Shown in pieces: positions 25,219 to 34,003 of a stretch of DNA of 64,000 nucleotides. Made by a program: the position numbers and the translations under genes. The notes under the pieces are model-generated. The model searched no databases. It was given only the letters and a program-made list of their open reading frames with translations, and was not told the origin of the DNA. Each line of letters begins with the position of its first letter. The first letter of the stretch is position 1. The stretch spans positions 348,802 to 412,801 of the forward strand of contig NZ_QLLY01000007.1 in assembly GCF_003259365.1 (NCBI RefSeq). Direction: 5' to 3'. The DNA comes from Streptomyces sp. PsTaAH-137 (GTDB lineage: Bacteria; Actinomycetota; Actinomycetes; Streptomycetales; Streptomycetaceae).

Positions 25219-26850
25219 GTGTCGGCGCGGCCGGATCGGCGCCGCGTGCGTTTGACTCGGTCCGTGCGCCGTTACCTCGTGTTCGTCCTCGTCACCGCCG
25301 CGGCGGCCGGGGCGCTGGCCCTGTCGCTGCTCGTCTCGCCCTGGTGGTGGTGCGCGGCGGGCCCGCTGCTCGCGCTCACCGCGCTGGGCGCGTGGGACCT
25401 CGTCCAGGCCCGGCACTCCGTGCTGCGCAACTATCCGCTCCTCGGGCACTTCCGCTTTCTCATGGAGGCGCTGCGGCCGGAGATGCAGCAGTACTTCATC
25501 GAGCGCAACTACGACGGGCGCCCCTACGACCGGGACGTGCGCGACATCGTCTACCAGCGGGCGAAGTACGCCGAGAACCGCTCGGCCGAGGAACCGTTCG
25601 GCACCGAGCGCGACGTGTACGAGCAGGGATACGAGTTCCTGGTGCCGTCGCTGCGGCCCGTGGACCCGCCCGAGCGTCCGCCGACGGTGCGGATCGGCGG
25701 ACCCGACTGCTCACGCCCGTACGACATGGCCCTCCTGAACGTCTCCGCGATGAGCTTCGGCGCCCTGTCGGCGCCCGCGATCCGCGCGCTCAACAAGGGG
25801 GCGGCGCTGGGCGGCTTCGCGCACGACACCGGTGAGGGCGGCCTGTCCGAGCACCACCTCGCGCACGGCGGCGACCTGGTGTGGGAGATCGGCACCGGCT
25901 ACTTCGGGTGCCGCACGGACGACGGCGGATTCGACCGCGCCCAGTTCGCCGAGAAGGCCGCGCGCGAGCAGGTCAAGTGCGTGTCCGTGAAGCTGTCGCA
26001 GGGCGCGAAGCCGGGCATCGGCGGGGTGCTGCCGGGCAGCAAGGTGAACGCCGAGATCGCCCGCGTACGCGGGGTGCCCAAGGGCGAGACGGTGGTGTCG
26101 CCGCCCTATCACCGCGCCTTCGACACGCCACGCCAACTGGTGCTCTTCCTGGCCGAGTTGCGGCGACTCGCCGACGGCAAGCCGGTCGGCTTCAAGCTGT
26201 GCGTGGGCTCGCGCGCGCAGTTCCTCGCCGTCTGCAAGGCGATGCTCGCCGAGGGGGTCACCCCGGACTTCGTGGTCGTGGACGGAGCGGAGGGCGGCAC
26301 CGGCGCGGCTCCCCTGGAGTTCGCCGACCACCTCGGCATGCCGCTCACCGAGGGCCTGATCACCGTGCACAACGCCCTCGTCGGCACCGGGCTGCGCGAC
26401 CGGATCCGGATCGGCGCGAGCGGCAAGGTCGCCACGGGTGCCGACATCGTCAAACGCCTGCTCCAGGGAGCGGACTTCACGAACGCGGCCCGCGCCATGA
26501 TGTTCGCGGTCGGCTGCATCCAGGCGCAGCGCTGCCACACCAACACCTGCCCGGTGGGCGTGGCGACCCAGGACCCGCGCCGGGCGCGGGCGCTCGACGT
26601 GCCGGACAAGGCGGAGCGCGTCCACCGTTTCCAGCGGGCCACGGTGCGCGGCGCGGGTCAGATCATGGCCGCGATGGGCGTGCGCGATCCGCGCGAGCTG
26701 GGCCCGCACCAGCTGATCCGGCGCATCGCACCCCACGAACTGCGCCCCTACGCACGCCTCTACGACTGGCTGGAGCCGGGTGAGCTGACCGCCGGACCGC
26801 CCCCGGCCTGGGCGTCCGACTGGGCGGCCGCCGACCCCGACCGGTTCTGA
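25219..26850 (+). CDS. FMN-binding glutamate synthase-family protein
   Basis: 543 residues. Two N-terminal membrane helices (about residues 18-65 with SLLVSPWWWCAAGPLLALTALG) are followed by the FMN/synthase barrel of the glutamate synthase large subunit: GEGGLSEHH, KLSQGAKPGIGG, DGAEGGTGAAP. The [3Fe-4S] motif C-x5-C-x4-C is present in CIQAQRCHTNTCP. The glutaminase domain is absent, so it is not a classical GOGAT; such membrane-anchored short forms have no well-defined reaction. GTG 25219 is used; GTG 25264 is an alternative. Being an Fe-S protein next to an iron box is consistent with iron-responsive control. Confidence 0.88.
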   Translation: MSARPDRRRVRLTRSVRRYLVFVLVTAAAAGALALSLLVSPWWWCAAGPLLALTALGAWDLVQARHSVLRNYPLLGHFRFLMEALRPEMQQYFIERNYDGRPYDRDVRDIVYQRAKYAENRSAEEPFGTERDVYEQGYEFLVPSLRPVDPPERPPTVRIGGPDCSRPYDMALLNVSAMSFGALSAPAIRALNKGAALGGFAHDTGEGGLSEHHLAHGGDLVWEIGTGYFGCRTDDGGFDRAQFAEKAAREQVKCVSVKLSQGAKPGIGGVLPGSKVNAEIARVRGVPKGETVVSPPYHRAFDTPRQLVLFLAELRRLADGKPVGFKLCVGSRAQFLAVCKAMLAEGVTPDFVVVDGAEGGTGAAPLEFADHLGMPLTEGLITVHNALVGTGLRDRIRIGASGKVATGADIVKRLLQGADFTNAARAMMFAVGCIQAQRCHTNTCPVGVATQDPRRARALDVPDKAERVHRFQRATVRGAGQIMAAMGVRDPRELGPHQLIRRIAPHELRPYARLYDWLEPGELTAGPPPAWASDWAAADPDRF

Positions 26851-26945
26851 TCCCGCGCGCCACCCGCATGCGCCAACTCCACGCGAACGGGGGGTGAATA
26901 TGCCATCCGCCCACACGGCGGGAACCTGACCGGCATCATGCGGCC

Positions 26946-27233
26946 ATGGACGGTACCGCGCTCCTGCGGGAGCTCTTCACGCCCGACGAGTACGACGCGG
27001 TCCGCAGACATGCGGATCACCTGGGTGTGCCAGTCATCGAGTACGTTCGCCGCTCGGCCGCGGAACGGGCCCTGGAGCGGCTGCACCTGACCGAGGCCAT
27101 CGAGACGCAGGCCCTTCAGCCCGGCAAGCCGTCGATTCCGCAGGTGGAGCGGGCCCGCTGCGGCGACGGAGCGTCCTCACCGGCCCTGGAGCGCTTTCTC
27201 GACGCGCTGGCCCACCCCACCGAGAGTGACTGA
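26946..27233 (+). CDS. Small hypothetical protein, 95 residues
   Basis: 95 residues, charged and mostly helical (LLRELFTPDEYDAVRRHADHL, then EYVRRSAAERALERL). The segment could form a ribbon-helix-helix-like or simple helical-hairpin fold, but I recognise no family. Codon pattern supports a real gene. It stands alone between the glutamate-synthase-like gene and the RsbW-like kinase gene. Confidence 0.5.
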   Translation: MDGTALLRELFTPDEYDAVRRHADHLGVPVIEYVRRSAAERALERLHLTEAIETQALQPGKPSIPQVERARCGDGASSPALERFLDALAHPTESD

Positions 27234-27417
27234 CACCGCCTGATTCCGCGGGATGCGGGCAGGCGAAGGACAGGACGTCGGCGAAGGCAGGCCGATGGCC
27301 GAGCCCTCGAAACGAACCCGCATGGGGATCACGTTCCCCGGGAATGGGCCTCGTTGTCGCAGCAGGGCACAGCACGACAAGACCCACAGAGGCTCATGGA
27401 GAAGGGGAGTGATCGTC

Positions 27418-27819
27418 ATGCGTGCGTTCACGGACGCTCAGGGGCGTACCGCACGCGTGGAGTATCTGATGCCGCAGGGGGCCGGAGCCCCTCGTCTGGC
27501 CCGCCGTCTGACCCGGTCGTTCCTGGCGGGGTGCACCGACGACACGGCGGCGGACGCGGAGCTGGTGGTGACGGAACTGGTCACCAACGCCACCCGGGCG
27601 TCCGACAGCCACTGCCGGATGAGCCTGCGCATCGACGCGGACGAGCTGACGGTGGCGGTGCACGACGACGGGCCGGGGCTGCCCCGCCTGAGGCCCCCGT
27701 CGCAGTCCGCCGAGTCGGGCCGCGGGATCACGCTGGTCCGCGCGCTGTCGCGGCGCTGGAGCGTGGAGCCGCATCCGCAGGGCGGCAAGACGGTGCGGGC
27801 GGTGCTCGCACCCTGCTGA
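27418..27819 (+). CDS. RsbW-like anti-sigma ATP-binding protein
   Basis: 133-residue HATPase_c protein of the anti-sigma serine kinase type common in Streptomyces. The N-box is VVTELVTNATRAS, G1 is HDDGPGLP and G2 is SGRGITLVRALSRRW. Such proteins bind or phosphorylate anti-anti-sigma factors; no partner gene is adjacent. The ATG at 27418 has GGGGAG eight bases before it. Confidence 0.9.
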   Translation: MRAFTDAQGRTARVEYLMPQGAGAPRLARRLTRSFLAGCTDDTAADAELVVTELVTNATRASDSHCRMSLRIDADELTVAVHDDGPGLPRLRPPSQSAESGRGITLVRALSRRWSVEPHPQGGKTVRAVLAPC

Positions 27820-27859
27820 GCACCGCCCGCGGACGTCGCCTCCCGGCGGCTTCCGCCGC

Positions 27860-28507
27860 TCAGTGACCTCGCGTGATCCAGTCGTCGAGGTCGGGCGCCT
27901 CCGCCCCGATCGTGGTGCTGTCACCGTGTCCGGTGCGCACGACGGTCTCGGGCGGCAGCGTGAGCAGCCGCTCGCGGATCGAGTCGACGATCGTCGGGAA
28001 GTCGCTGAACGTGCGGCCCGTCGCTCCCGGTCCGCCCTTGAAGAGGGTGTCTCCGGTGAAGACGATGCCGAGCGCGGGCGCGTACAGACTGACCGCTCCG
28101 TGGCAGTGCCCCGGGGTGTGCAGCACGGTCAGCTCGACGCCCGCCACGGTGAGCCGCTGCCCGTCGGCGAGTTCGCCGTCGGGCCCGCGGTCCGGGTGCG
28201 TCAGCTTCCACAGGTCGAGGTCCGCCGGGTGGAGCAGGATCGGCGCGCCGGTCCGCTCGGCCAGCGCGGGCGCGGCGTCGATGTGGTCGTCGTGGGCGTG
28301 GGTGCACACGACGGCGACGAGCCGGCGGTCGCCGACGGCGGCGGCGATGGCGTCCGCGTCGTGCGCGGCGTCGATGACGACGACCTCTTCGTCGTCACCC
28401 ACGAGCCAGACGTTGTTGTCGACGTCCCAGGTGCCGCCGTCGAGGGAGAACGTCCCCGAGGTGACCAGGTGCTCGATGCGCGCGCCGGTGCTGTTGCCGT
28501 CGGTCAT
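27860..28507 (-). CDS. Metallo-beta-lactamase-fold hydrolase, partner of formaldehyde dehydrogenase
   Basis: 215-residue MBL-fold hydrolase. The zinc motif HxHxDH is present as THAHDDHID, with the further ligands in GHCHGAV and FTGDTLFKGG, a glyoxalase-II-like pattern. Its ATG overlaps the stop of the mycothiol-dependent dehydrogenase (ATGA), so the two are translationally coupled. The same gene order exists in Mycobacterium tuberculosis (Rv2259/Rv2260). The probable role is hydrolysis of S-formylmycothiol to formate and mycothiol. Confidence 0.9.
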   Translation of the reverse strand: MTDGNSTGARIEHLVTSGTFSLDGGTWDVDNNVWLVGDDEEVVVIDAAHDADAIAAAVGDRRLVAVVCTHAHDDHIDAAPALAERTGAPILLHPADLDLWKLTHPDRGPDGELADGQRLTVAGVELTVLHTPGHCHGAVSLYAPALGIVFTGDTLFKGGPGATGRTFSDFPTIVDSIRERLLTLPPETVVRTGHGDSTTIGAEAPDLDDWITRGH

Positions 28508-29592
28508 CAGAACACCACCACCGAACGCAGCACGTCACCGTGGTGCATCCGCTCGAACGCCTTCTCCACGTCCTCGAGCGCGATGGTCTCGGTGACGAAC
28601 GCGTCCAGGTCGAGGCGGCCCTGGAGATACAGGTCGATGAGCATCGGGAAGTCACGCGAGGGCAGGCAGTCGCCGTACCAGGACGACTTGAGCGCGCCGC
28701 CGCGCCCGAACACGTCGAGCAGGGGCAGGTCGATGCGCATCTCGGGGGTGGGCACGCCGACGAGGACCACGGTGCCCGCGAGGTCGCGCGCGTAGAAGGC
28801 CTGTTCGTACGTCTCGGGGCGGCCGACGGCCTCGATGACGACGTCGGCGCCGAAGCCGCCGGTCAGCCGGCGCACGGCCTCGACCGGGTCGGTGGTGCGC
28901 GAGTTGACGGTGTGCGTGGCGCCGAGCTTTCGGGCCGTCTCCAGCTTCTTGTCGTCGACGTCCACGGCGATGATCTTCGAGGCGCCGGCCAGCTGGGAGC
29001 CGACCACCGACGCGTTGCCCACGCCGCCGCAGCCGATGACGGCGACGGAGTCCCCGCGGCCGACGCCGCCGGTGTTGATGGCGGCGCCGATGCCGGCCAT
29101 CACGCCGCAGCCGAGCAGTCCGGCCGCGGCGGGCGAGGCGGACGGGTCGACCTTGGTGCACTGGCCGGCGGCGACGAGGGTCTTCTCGGCGAAGGCGCCG
29201 ATGCCGAGGGCCGGGCTGAGCTCGGTGCCGTCGGCGAGCGTCATCTTCTGCTTGGCGTTGTGGGTGTTGAAGCAGTACTGCGGGCGGCCCCGCAGACAGG
29301 CCCGGCACTGCCCGCACACCGCACGCCAGTTGAGGATCACGAAGTCACCGGGCTCGACCTCGGTGACCCCCTCCCCCACCGATTCGACGACGCCCGCCGC
29401 CTCGTGCCCGAGCAGGAACGGGAAGTCGTCGTTGATCCCGCCCTCCCGGTAGTGCAGATCGGTGTGGCAGACCCCGCACGCCTGGACCTTCACCACGGCC
29501 TCGCCCGGACCGGGGTCCGGCACGGTGATCGTCTCGATCGCCACCGGAGCACCCTTCGCCCGCGCGATCACGCCCTGCACCTGCTGCGCCAT
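28507..29592 (-). CDS. mscR: S-(hydroxymethyl)mycothiol dehydrogenase
   Basis: 361-residue zinc-dependent dehydrogenase that oxidises the formaldehyde-mycothiol adduct (and can reduce S-nitrosomycothiol). Catalytic zinc residues are in CGVCHTDLHYREGG and LLGHEAAG; the structural zinc cysteines are in CGQCRACLRGRPQYC; the NAD loop is IGCGGVGNAS. Strong similarity to actinobacterial AdhE2/MscR. The start at 29592 (MAQQVQGVIA) has AGAAGG upstream; a longer reading adds 12 unlikely residues. It is followed by the MBL hydrolase, giving a complete detoxification pair. Confidence 0.93.
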   Translation of the reverse strand: MAQQVQGVIARAKGAPVAIETITVPDPGPGEAVVKVQACGVCHTDLHYREGGINDDFPFLLGHEAAGVVESVGEGVTEVEPGDFVILNWRAVCGQCRACLRGRPQYCFNTHNAKQKMTLADGTELSPALGIGAFAEKTLVAAGQCTKVDPSASPAAAGLLGCGVMAGIGAAINTGGVGRGDSVAVIGCGGVGNASVVGSQLAGASKIIAVDVDDKKLETARKLGATHTVNSRTTDPVEAVRRLTGGFGADVVIEAVGRPETYEQAFYARDLAGTVVLVGVPTPEMRIDLPLLDVFGRGGALKSSWYGDCLPSRDFPMLIDLYLQGRLDLDAFVTETIALEDVEKAFERMHHGDVLRSVVVF

Positions 29593-29712
29593 GACGGTCA
29601 GCCTTCTTTCTCTTCGCGGTTGCCGCACACGTTCTTACGTCCCCCATCCTCACCCATGATCATGACCCGGCACAGTTCCGGTACGCGGGCACGGCCGTTC
29701 TAGGCTTCCCGC

Positions 29713-30507
29713 GTGCCTCCTCCCGCCGTCGCCTCGTCCGCCCTGCTGCCCGTGAACGCCACCCTGGCGGTGGTCCTCGTCGCCCTGTTGCTGGTGGCGG
29801 CCGGGGTGGCCGCCGTCTTCCGGCTCGCGCCCGACGCCTCGTGGTCCCGCGCGCGGGACATCGCGGTGGCGGGGCTGCGGGCCGCTCTGCAACTGGGGGT
29901 GGTCTCGCTGGTGATCGGCTGGGTGGTGCAGCACGGGGCGGCGCTCCTTGGCTTCGTGCTGCTCATGTTCGCGGTGGCGGCCCGGACGGCGGGCCGCCGC
30001 ATCACCGCGGGCCGCGGCTGGGCCTGGGCGGCCGTGCCGATCGCGGCGCCGGTGGCGCCGGTGGTCGGCGTCCTGATCGGCTGCGGGCTCCTCCCGGCGC
30101 GGGGCATCGCCCTGATCCCGGTGACCGGCATCCTCATCGGCGGCGCGCTCACGGCGACGGTGCTGGCGGGCCGCCGCGCCCTCGACGAGCTCACGGCGCG
30201 CCGGGGCGAGGTGGAGGCGTGTCTGGCCATCGGCCTGCTCCCGCACGAGGCGCGCCTGGAGATAGCCCGCCCGGCGGCGTCGGACGCGCTGCTGCCCGGC
30301 CTCGACCAGACCCGCACGGTGGGTCTGGTCACGCTCCCCGGCGCGTTCGTCGGCATGCTGCTGGGCGGAGCGTCGCCGGTGATGGCGGGCGCGGTGCAGC
30401 TCTTCGTCCTGGTCGCCCTGCTGGCCGTGCAGGCGGTCGCGGTGGCCACGACCGTGGAACTGATCGCGCGTGGCCATCTGCGCCGTCCACCGGTGACGAG
30501 TGCGTGA
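29713..30507 (+). CDS. FetB/UPF0014-family ABC permease, unpaired
   Basis: 264-residue membrane protein with about seven helices. The family signature near the C-terminus is LVTLPGAFVGMLLGGASP. In E. coli FetB pairs with the ATPase FetA in iron homeostasis, but no ATPase gene lies next to this one. GTG start at 29713, no strong ribosome site. It is divergent from the mscR gene. Confidence 0.87.
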   Translation: MPPPAVASSALLPVNATLAVVLVALLLVAAGVAAVFRLAPDASWSRARDIAVAGLRAALQLGVVSLVIGWVVQHGAALLGFVLLMFAVAARTAGRRITAGRGWAWAAVPIAAPVAPVVGVLIGCGLLPARGIALIPVTGILIGGALTATVLAGRRALDELTARRGEVEACLAIGLLPHEARLEIARPAASDALLPGLDQTRTVGLVTLPGAFVGMLLGGASPVMAGAVQLFVLVALLAVQAVAVATTVELIARGHLRRPPVTSA

Positions 30508-30562
30508 ACCGGTCCCGGAATTCTCTGGTCGCGGGTGCCGGGCGCGCCCTACGTTCGGGCTC

Positions 30563-31288
30563 ATGACCGACGACTGCTATGCGCATCCCCGGCTCGCGGC
30601 GATCTACGACGCGCTCGATCCCGACCGGGGCGACCTCGCGCTCTACCTCGGGATGGCGCGGGAGTTCGGGGCGCGCCGGGTCCTCGACATCGGCTGCGGT
30701 ACGGGCGTCTTCGCGCTGCTGCTGGCCGGGCGCGGGATCGAGGTCGTCGGGGTGGATCCCGCCGCGGGCTCCCTCGACGTGGCCCGGGCCAAGCCGGGCG
30801 GCGAGCAGGTGCGCTGGTTCCTCGGCGACGCGTCGGCGCTGCCTCCGCTGCGCATGGACCTCGCGACGATGACGGCGAACGTCGCCCAGGGCATCGTCGA
30901 TCCGCCGGCCTGGCGGACGACGCTGCGCGCGGCCTTCGACGCGCTGCGTCCCGGTGGCCGCCTGGCCTTCGAGACCCGGGTGCCGGCCGCCCGGGCGTGG
31001 GAGCGGTGGACCCGGGAGCACTCCCACCGCGTGACGGACGTCCCGGGGATGGGCACGGTCACGTCCTGGGTGCAGGTCCTCGATGTGAGCCCGCCCATGG
31101 TGACGTTCCGCTGGACCTATCACTTCGCGGCCGACGGCCGGACGCTCGTCTCGGACTCGACGCTGCGATTCCGGGAGCGGGAGGAGGTGGAGCAGGACCT
31201 GGTCAGCCATGGCTACGTGGTGGAGGAGGTGCGGGACGCTCCCGACCGTCCGGGCAGGGAGTTCGTGTTCGTGGCGCTGCGCCCGTGA
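30563..31288 (+). CDS. SAM-dependent methyltransferase, class I
   Basis: 241 residues. SAM-binding motif I is VLDIGCGTGVFALLLAGRG, followed by the acidic end of strand 2 (VVGVDPAAG) and a motif 3-like region LRPGGRLAFETRVP. The N-terminus MTDDCYAHPRLAAIYDAL is typical of small cytoplasmic methyltransferases. Acceptor substrate unknown; no pathway neighbours. Confidence 0.9.
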   Translation: MTDDCYAHPRLAAIYDALDPDRGDLALYLGMAREFGARRVLDIGCGTGVFALLLAGRGIEVVGVDPAAGSLDVARAKPGGEQVRWFLGDASALPPLRMDLATMTANVAQGIVDPPAWRTTLRAAFDALRPGGRLAFETRVPAARAWERWTREHSHRVTDVPGMGTVTSWVQVLDVSPPMVTFRWTYHFAADGRTLVSDSTLRFREREEVEQDLVSHGYVVEEVRDAPDRPGREFVFVALRP

Positions 31289-31293
31289 ACGCC

Positions 31294-31530
31294 TCAGCCT
31301 GCGCCGTACTCGTGCGGACGCCCGCCCTGCCACTGGATGGCCGGTGAGTCCCCGAGCACGAGCTGATCGGCGTCGTCGAGCCCGGCGCGCCGCAGGAACT
31401 CGATCACATCGCGGTCGCTGTGCGCGAGCCCGAGCCGCACGGCACCGACGGTGACCCGGCGGCCCCCGCCCGGCGCCGGACGCTGCACGACGATCTCGGG
31501 GAACCCGTCACCCGCGCGCGCCCCCGTCAT
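31294..31530 (-). CDS. Small hypothetical protein, 78 residues
   Basis: 78 residues, second of two tiny genes joined by an ATGA overlap at 31527-31530. Contains RVTVGAVRLGLAHSDRDVIEFLRRAGL. No recognised domain; predicted mixed strand and helix. The end abuts the convergent methyltransferase gene. Confidence 0.6.
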   Translation of the reverse strand: MTGARAGDGFPEIVVQRPAPGGGRRVTVGAVRLGLAHSDRDVIEFLRRAGLDDADQLVLGDSPAIQWQGGRPHEYGAG

Positions 31531-31730
31531 GAGCGACCGGTCCCTTGCCGCGCCCTGCGCCTGAGCTCGGCCTGGTCCCCGGGGCTGAGCCGCTCACCGG
31601 CCAGCACCCGGGACAGGTGCAGCAATCGCCGCCGCAACGCCGTGCGGCCGGGCTCCCGCGCAAGTCGCTCGTACGTCTCGGTCCACTCCCGCTGTGTCTG
31701 GACAAGGTCATCGGTGACGGAGTTCCGCAT
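31527..31730 (-). CDS. Small hypothetical protein, 67 residues
   Basis: 67 residues, almost entirely charged helix (TQREWTETYERLAREPGRT, then RRRLLHLSRVLAGERLSP). It is the first gene of the pair with the 78-residue protein, and the tight ATGA overlap suggests the two act together. No family recognised. Confidence 0.6.
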   Translation of the reverse strand: MRNSVTDDLVQTQREWTETYERLAREPGRTALRRRLLHLSRVLAGERLSPGDQAELRRRARQGTGRS

Positions 31731-31796
31731 GCCCTCAATAGAGCACGTGTTCGATTTTCAGTGCAAGCGGACGCCCGGGGGCGCCCGTGCGACGGC

Positions 31797-32192
31797 CTAG
31801 CTCTCCGGCGCCAGAGTGCGCAGGACGTCGAATTCGTTGCCCTCGGGGTCGTTCATGACCACCCAGCTCCGGCCGGAGCCCTGACCCACATCGGCCTTGG
31901 TGGCACCGAGGCCGACCAGTCTGGCCACCTCGTCGTCGGTGCTGCGGTCGATCGGGCTGACGTCCAGGTGGAGCCGGTTCTTCACGGCCTTGTCCTCGGG
32001 CACCCGGATGAAGACCACGGTGGGAGGCATCTGCCGCGCCCGCACCTCCTCGACCGTCGGCTCCCACGAGCCGATCTCGACCTGGCCCTCCGTCCGGTCG
32101 ATCACCTCGAAGTCCAGCACCGCGCACCAGAAGGCCGCGAGCCTCTCCGGGTCGTGGCAGTCGACGACGAGTTCCGTGAACCTGCTTGTCAT
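31797..32192 (-). CDS. VOC-family (glyoxalase/bleomycin-resistance-like) protein
   Basis: 131-residue single-module VOC protein. It opens FTELVVDCHDPERLAAFWCAV and ends VVMNDPEGNEFDVLRTL, both standard for this fold. Possible metal ligands are the early His/Glu and the late Glu. Streptomyces has many such proteins of unknown substrate. Divergent from the glutathione peroxidase gene, 109 bases apart. Confidence 0.87.
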   Translation of the reverse strand: MTSRFTELVVDCHDPERLAAFWCAVLDFEVIDRTEGQVEIGSWEPTVEEVRARQMPPTVVFIRVPEDKAVKNRLHLDVSPIDRSTDDEVARLVGLGATKADVGQGSGRSWVVMNDPEGNEFDVLRTLAPES

Positions 32193-32301
32193 GTCTCTCC
32201 TGGATATCGCGTACGGATCTTGCGCGGATCGCCACAAGCAAGCCCCAGCCGAACCACACGGCACAAGGGGTGGGCGGAACAAACGGCGTACGCTCCGGAT
32301 C

Positions 32302-32796
32302 ATGTCTGTCTACGAGAACATCCAGATCGCTTCGCTCCAGGGCGGCGACGCCGACCTCGCGCAGTACGAGGGTCAGGCCGTCCTGGTCGTCAACGTCGCT
32401 TCCAAGTGCGGCCTCACGCCGCAGTACACCGCGCTCGAAGAGCTCCAGAAGCAGTACGCGGGGCGGGGTTTCACCGTGCTGGGCGTCCCCTGCAACCAGT
32501 TCATGGGGCAGGAGCCCGGGAGCGCCGACGAGATCGCCGAGTTCTGCTCGGCCACGTACGGCGTCACGTTCCCCATGACGGAGAAGGTCGACGTCAACGG
32601 CGCCGACCGGCACCCGCTGTACGCGAACCTGGTGGAGACCGCGGACGCCGAGGGGCACAGCGGTGACATCCGCTGGAACTTCGAGAAGTTCCTCGTCGGC
32701 CGGTCCGGCGACGTCGTGGCCCGCTTCTCGCCGCAGACCGTCCCGGACGCGCCCGAGGTCGTCGCCGCCGTCGAGAAGGAACTCGACGCCGCCTGA
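32302..32796 (+). CDS. Glutathione peroxidase-family thiol peroxidase
   Basis: 164 residues. Peroxidatic Cys36 in VASKCGLTP, with the supporting Gln/Trp regions LGVPCNQFMGQEPGS and IRWNFEKFLVG. The reactive residue is a normal cysteine (TGC), not selenocysteine. In actinomycetes these enzymes are usually reduced by thioredoxin or mycoredoxin rather than glutathione. It removes peroxides in the cytoplasm. Monocistronic, start ATG at 32302. Confidence 0.94.
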   Translation: MSVYENIQIASLQGGDADLAQYEGQAVLVVNVASKCGLTPQYTALEELQKQYAGRGFTVLGVPCNQFMGQEPGSADEIAEFCSATYGVTFPMTEKVDVNGADRHPLYANLVETADAEGHSGDIRWNFEKFLVGRSGDVVARFSPQTVPDAPEVVAAVEKELDAA

Positions 32797-32889
32797 CCGC
32801 GCGCCCGCCATGGTCCCGTCACGGTCGTCGTGAACGGGACATGGCACGGGCACGGCACGATCCCGGCCCGCTCCAGGGAGGTGTCCGCC

Positions 32890-33597
32890 ATGCGTGATCT
32901 CGACAGCCAAGTCCCGTACTGGGACGGGGTCGCCGCCTCGAAGACGTTCACTCATCCCCTTCATCCACCGTGGCTCAACGAGCTCGGCGGAACCGGTGAT
33001 GAAAGCGGGCGCACCGCCGTGCTCGACTACGGATGCGGCTACGGGCGCACCCTGGGTGAGCTGGCCGGACACGGTTTCCGCGACCTCACGGGTGTGGACA
33101 GCTCGCCCGGGATGATCGAACGGGCCCGGCGCCTGCACCTCACGATGCGGTTCGCCGTCCTGGACGCGCCGCCGGAGCTGCCGTTTCAGGATGCCGCCTT
33201 CGACGCGGTCCTGCTGTTCGCCGTGCTGACCTGCGTTCCGGGGGACGATGCCCAGCGCCGGCTGGTCGGCGAGCTCCGCCGCGTCCTCAGGCCGGGCGGA
33301 GTCCTCTACGTCAGCGACCTGCTGTTCCAGGACGACGAACGCGATCGCGCCCGCTACGACCGCGACGCCGATCGCTACGGCCGCTACGGCGTGTTCGAGA
33401 CCTCCGACGGGGCCGTCTGCCGACACCACTCGCGCGAGTGGCTCACCACCCTGCTCGGCGCCTTCGACGTCGTGGCCACCCGGGCCGTCCCCGTGGCCAC
33501 GATGAACGGTCACCGGTCGACCGGCGTCCAGATCCTCGCCCGCGCGCCCGGGCTCAGCCGGCGGCCCCGCCGCCGTCGGGCCCGAAGAACGCCTTGA
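32890..33597 (+). CDS. SAM-dependent methyltransferase, class I
   Basis: 235 residues. Motif I is VLDYGCGYGRTLGELAGHG, with VDSSPGMIERARRL following and RVLRPGGVLYVSDLLF as the motif before strand 5. The start at 32890 has GGGAGGTG upstream. The last 44 bases overlap the convergent SsgA-like gene, and the C-terminus ends in an Arg-rich tail. Substrate unknown. Confidence 0.88.
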   Translation: MRDLDSQVPYWDGVAASKTFTHPLHPPWLNELGGTGDESGRTAVLDYGCGYGRTLGELAGHGFRDLTGVDSSPGMIERARRLHLTMRFAVLDAPPELPFQDAAFDAVLLFAVLTCVPGDDAQRRLVGELRRVLRPGGVLYVSDLLFQDDERDRARYDRDADRYGRYGVFETSDGAVCRHHSREWLTTLLGAFDVVATRAVPVATMNGHRSTGVQILARAPGLSRRPRRRRARRTP

Positions 33598-34003
33598 GCG
33601 CCCGGTGGACCTGGTCCGTCAGGTCCTCGTCACCGGCGGCCACGAGCGCGTACGTACGGCGCAGGAAGCGCCGCAGGGCCGAGCTGCCGAACTCGACGAC
33701 CGCGAGGCCCCGCGGCGCGTGCAGCTCGACGGCGGTACGGGTCCGGCCGCTCGGCCAGACATGCACGTCACCGGCGCCCGAGGGCGCGCGCAGGCCCTCG
33801 TCGAGGAGCGAGCGGGCGAAGGCCCAGGTGACCTCGGTTCCGGTGAGGGTGACCTCGGCCGGGAACACCAGGCTGATCGCCAGCGGGTCGGCCGAGGCGT
33901 AGCGCAGGGCGACGGTGAGGCCGCGTTCCGGTGCGGTGTTCCCGGCGGCGACGAGCCGGGCGCGCGTCGGTTGTTCCAGCGTGACGGGGAGGGTGGTCGT
34001 CAT
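33554..34003 (-). CDS. SsgA-family sporulation/cell division regulator
   Basis: 149-residue SsgA-like protein, a family confined to morphologically complex actinomycetes and involved in septum placement and spore formation. Family blocks are ALRYASADPLAISLVFP, VTWAFARSLLDEGLR and GDVHVWPSG. RBS AAGGGAG lies before the ATG. Which of the SsgA-G paralogues it corresponds to cannot be told. Its end overlaps the methyltransferase gene on the opposite strand. Confidence 0.9.
   Translation of the reverse strand: MTTTLPVTLEQPTRARLVAAGNTAPERGLTVALRYASADPLAISLVFPAEVTLTGTEVTWAFARSLLDEGLRAPSGAGDVHVWPSGRTRTAVELHAPRGLAVVEFGSSALRRFLRRTYALVAAGDEDLTDQVHRALKAFFGPDGGGAAG

Noticed and set aside
32302..32796. 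Selenocysteine-containing glutathione peroxidase
   Set aside because: The active-site codon is TGC for cysteine.
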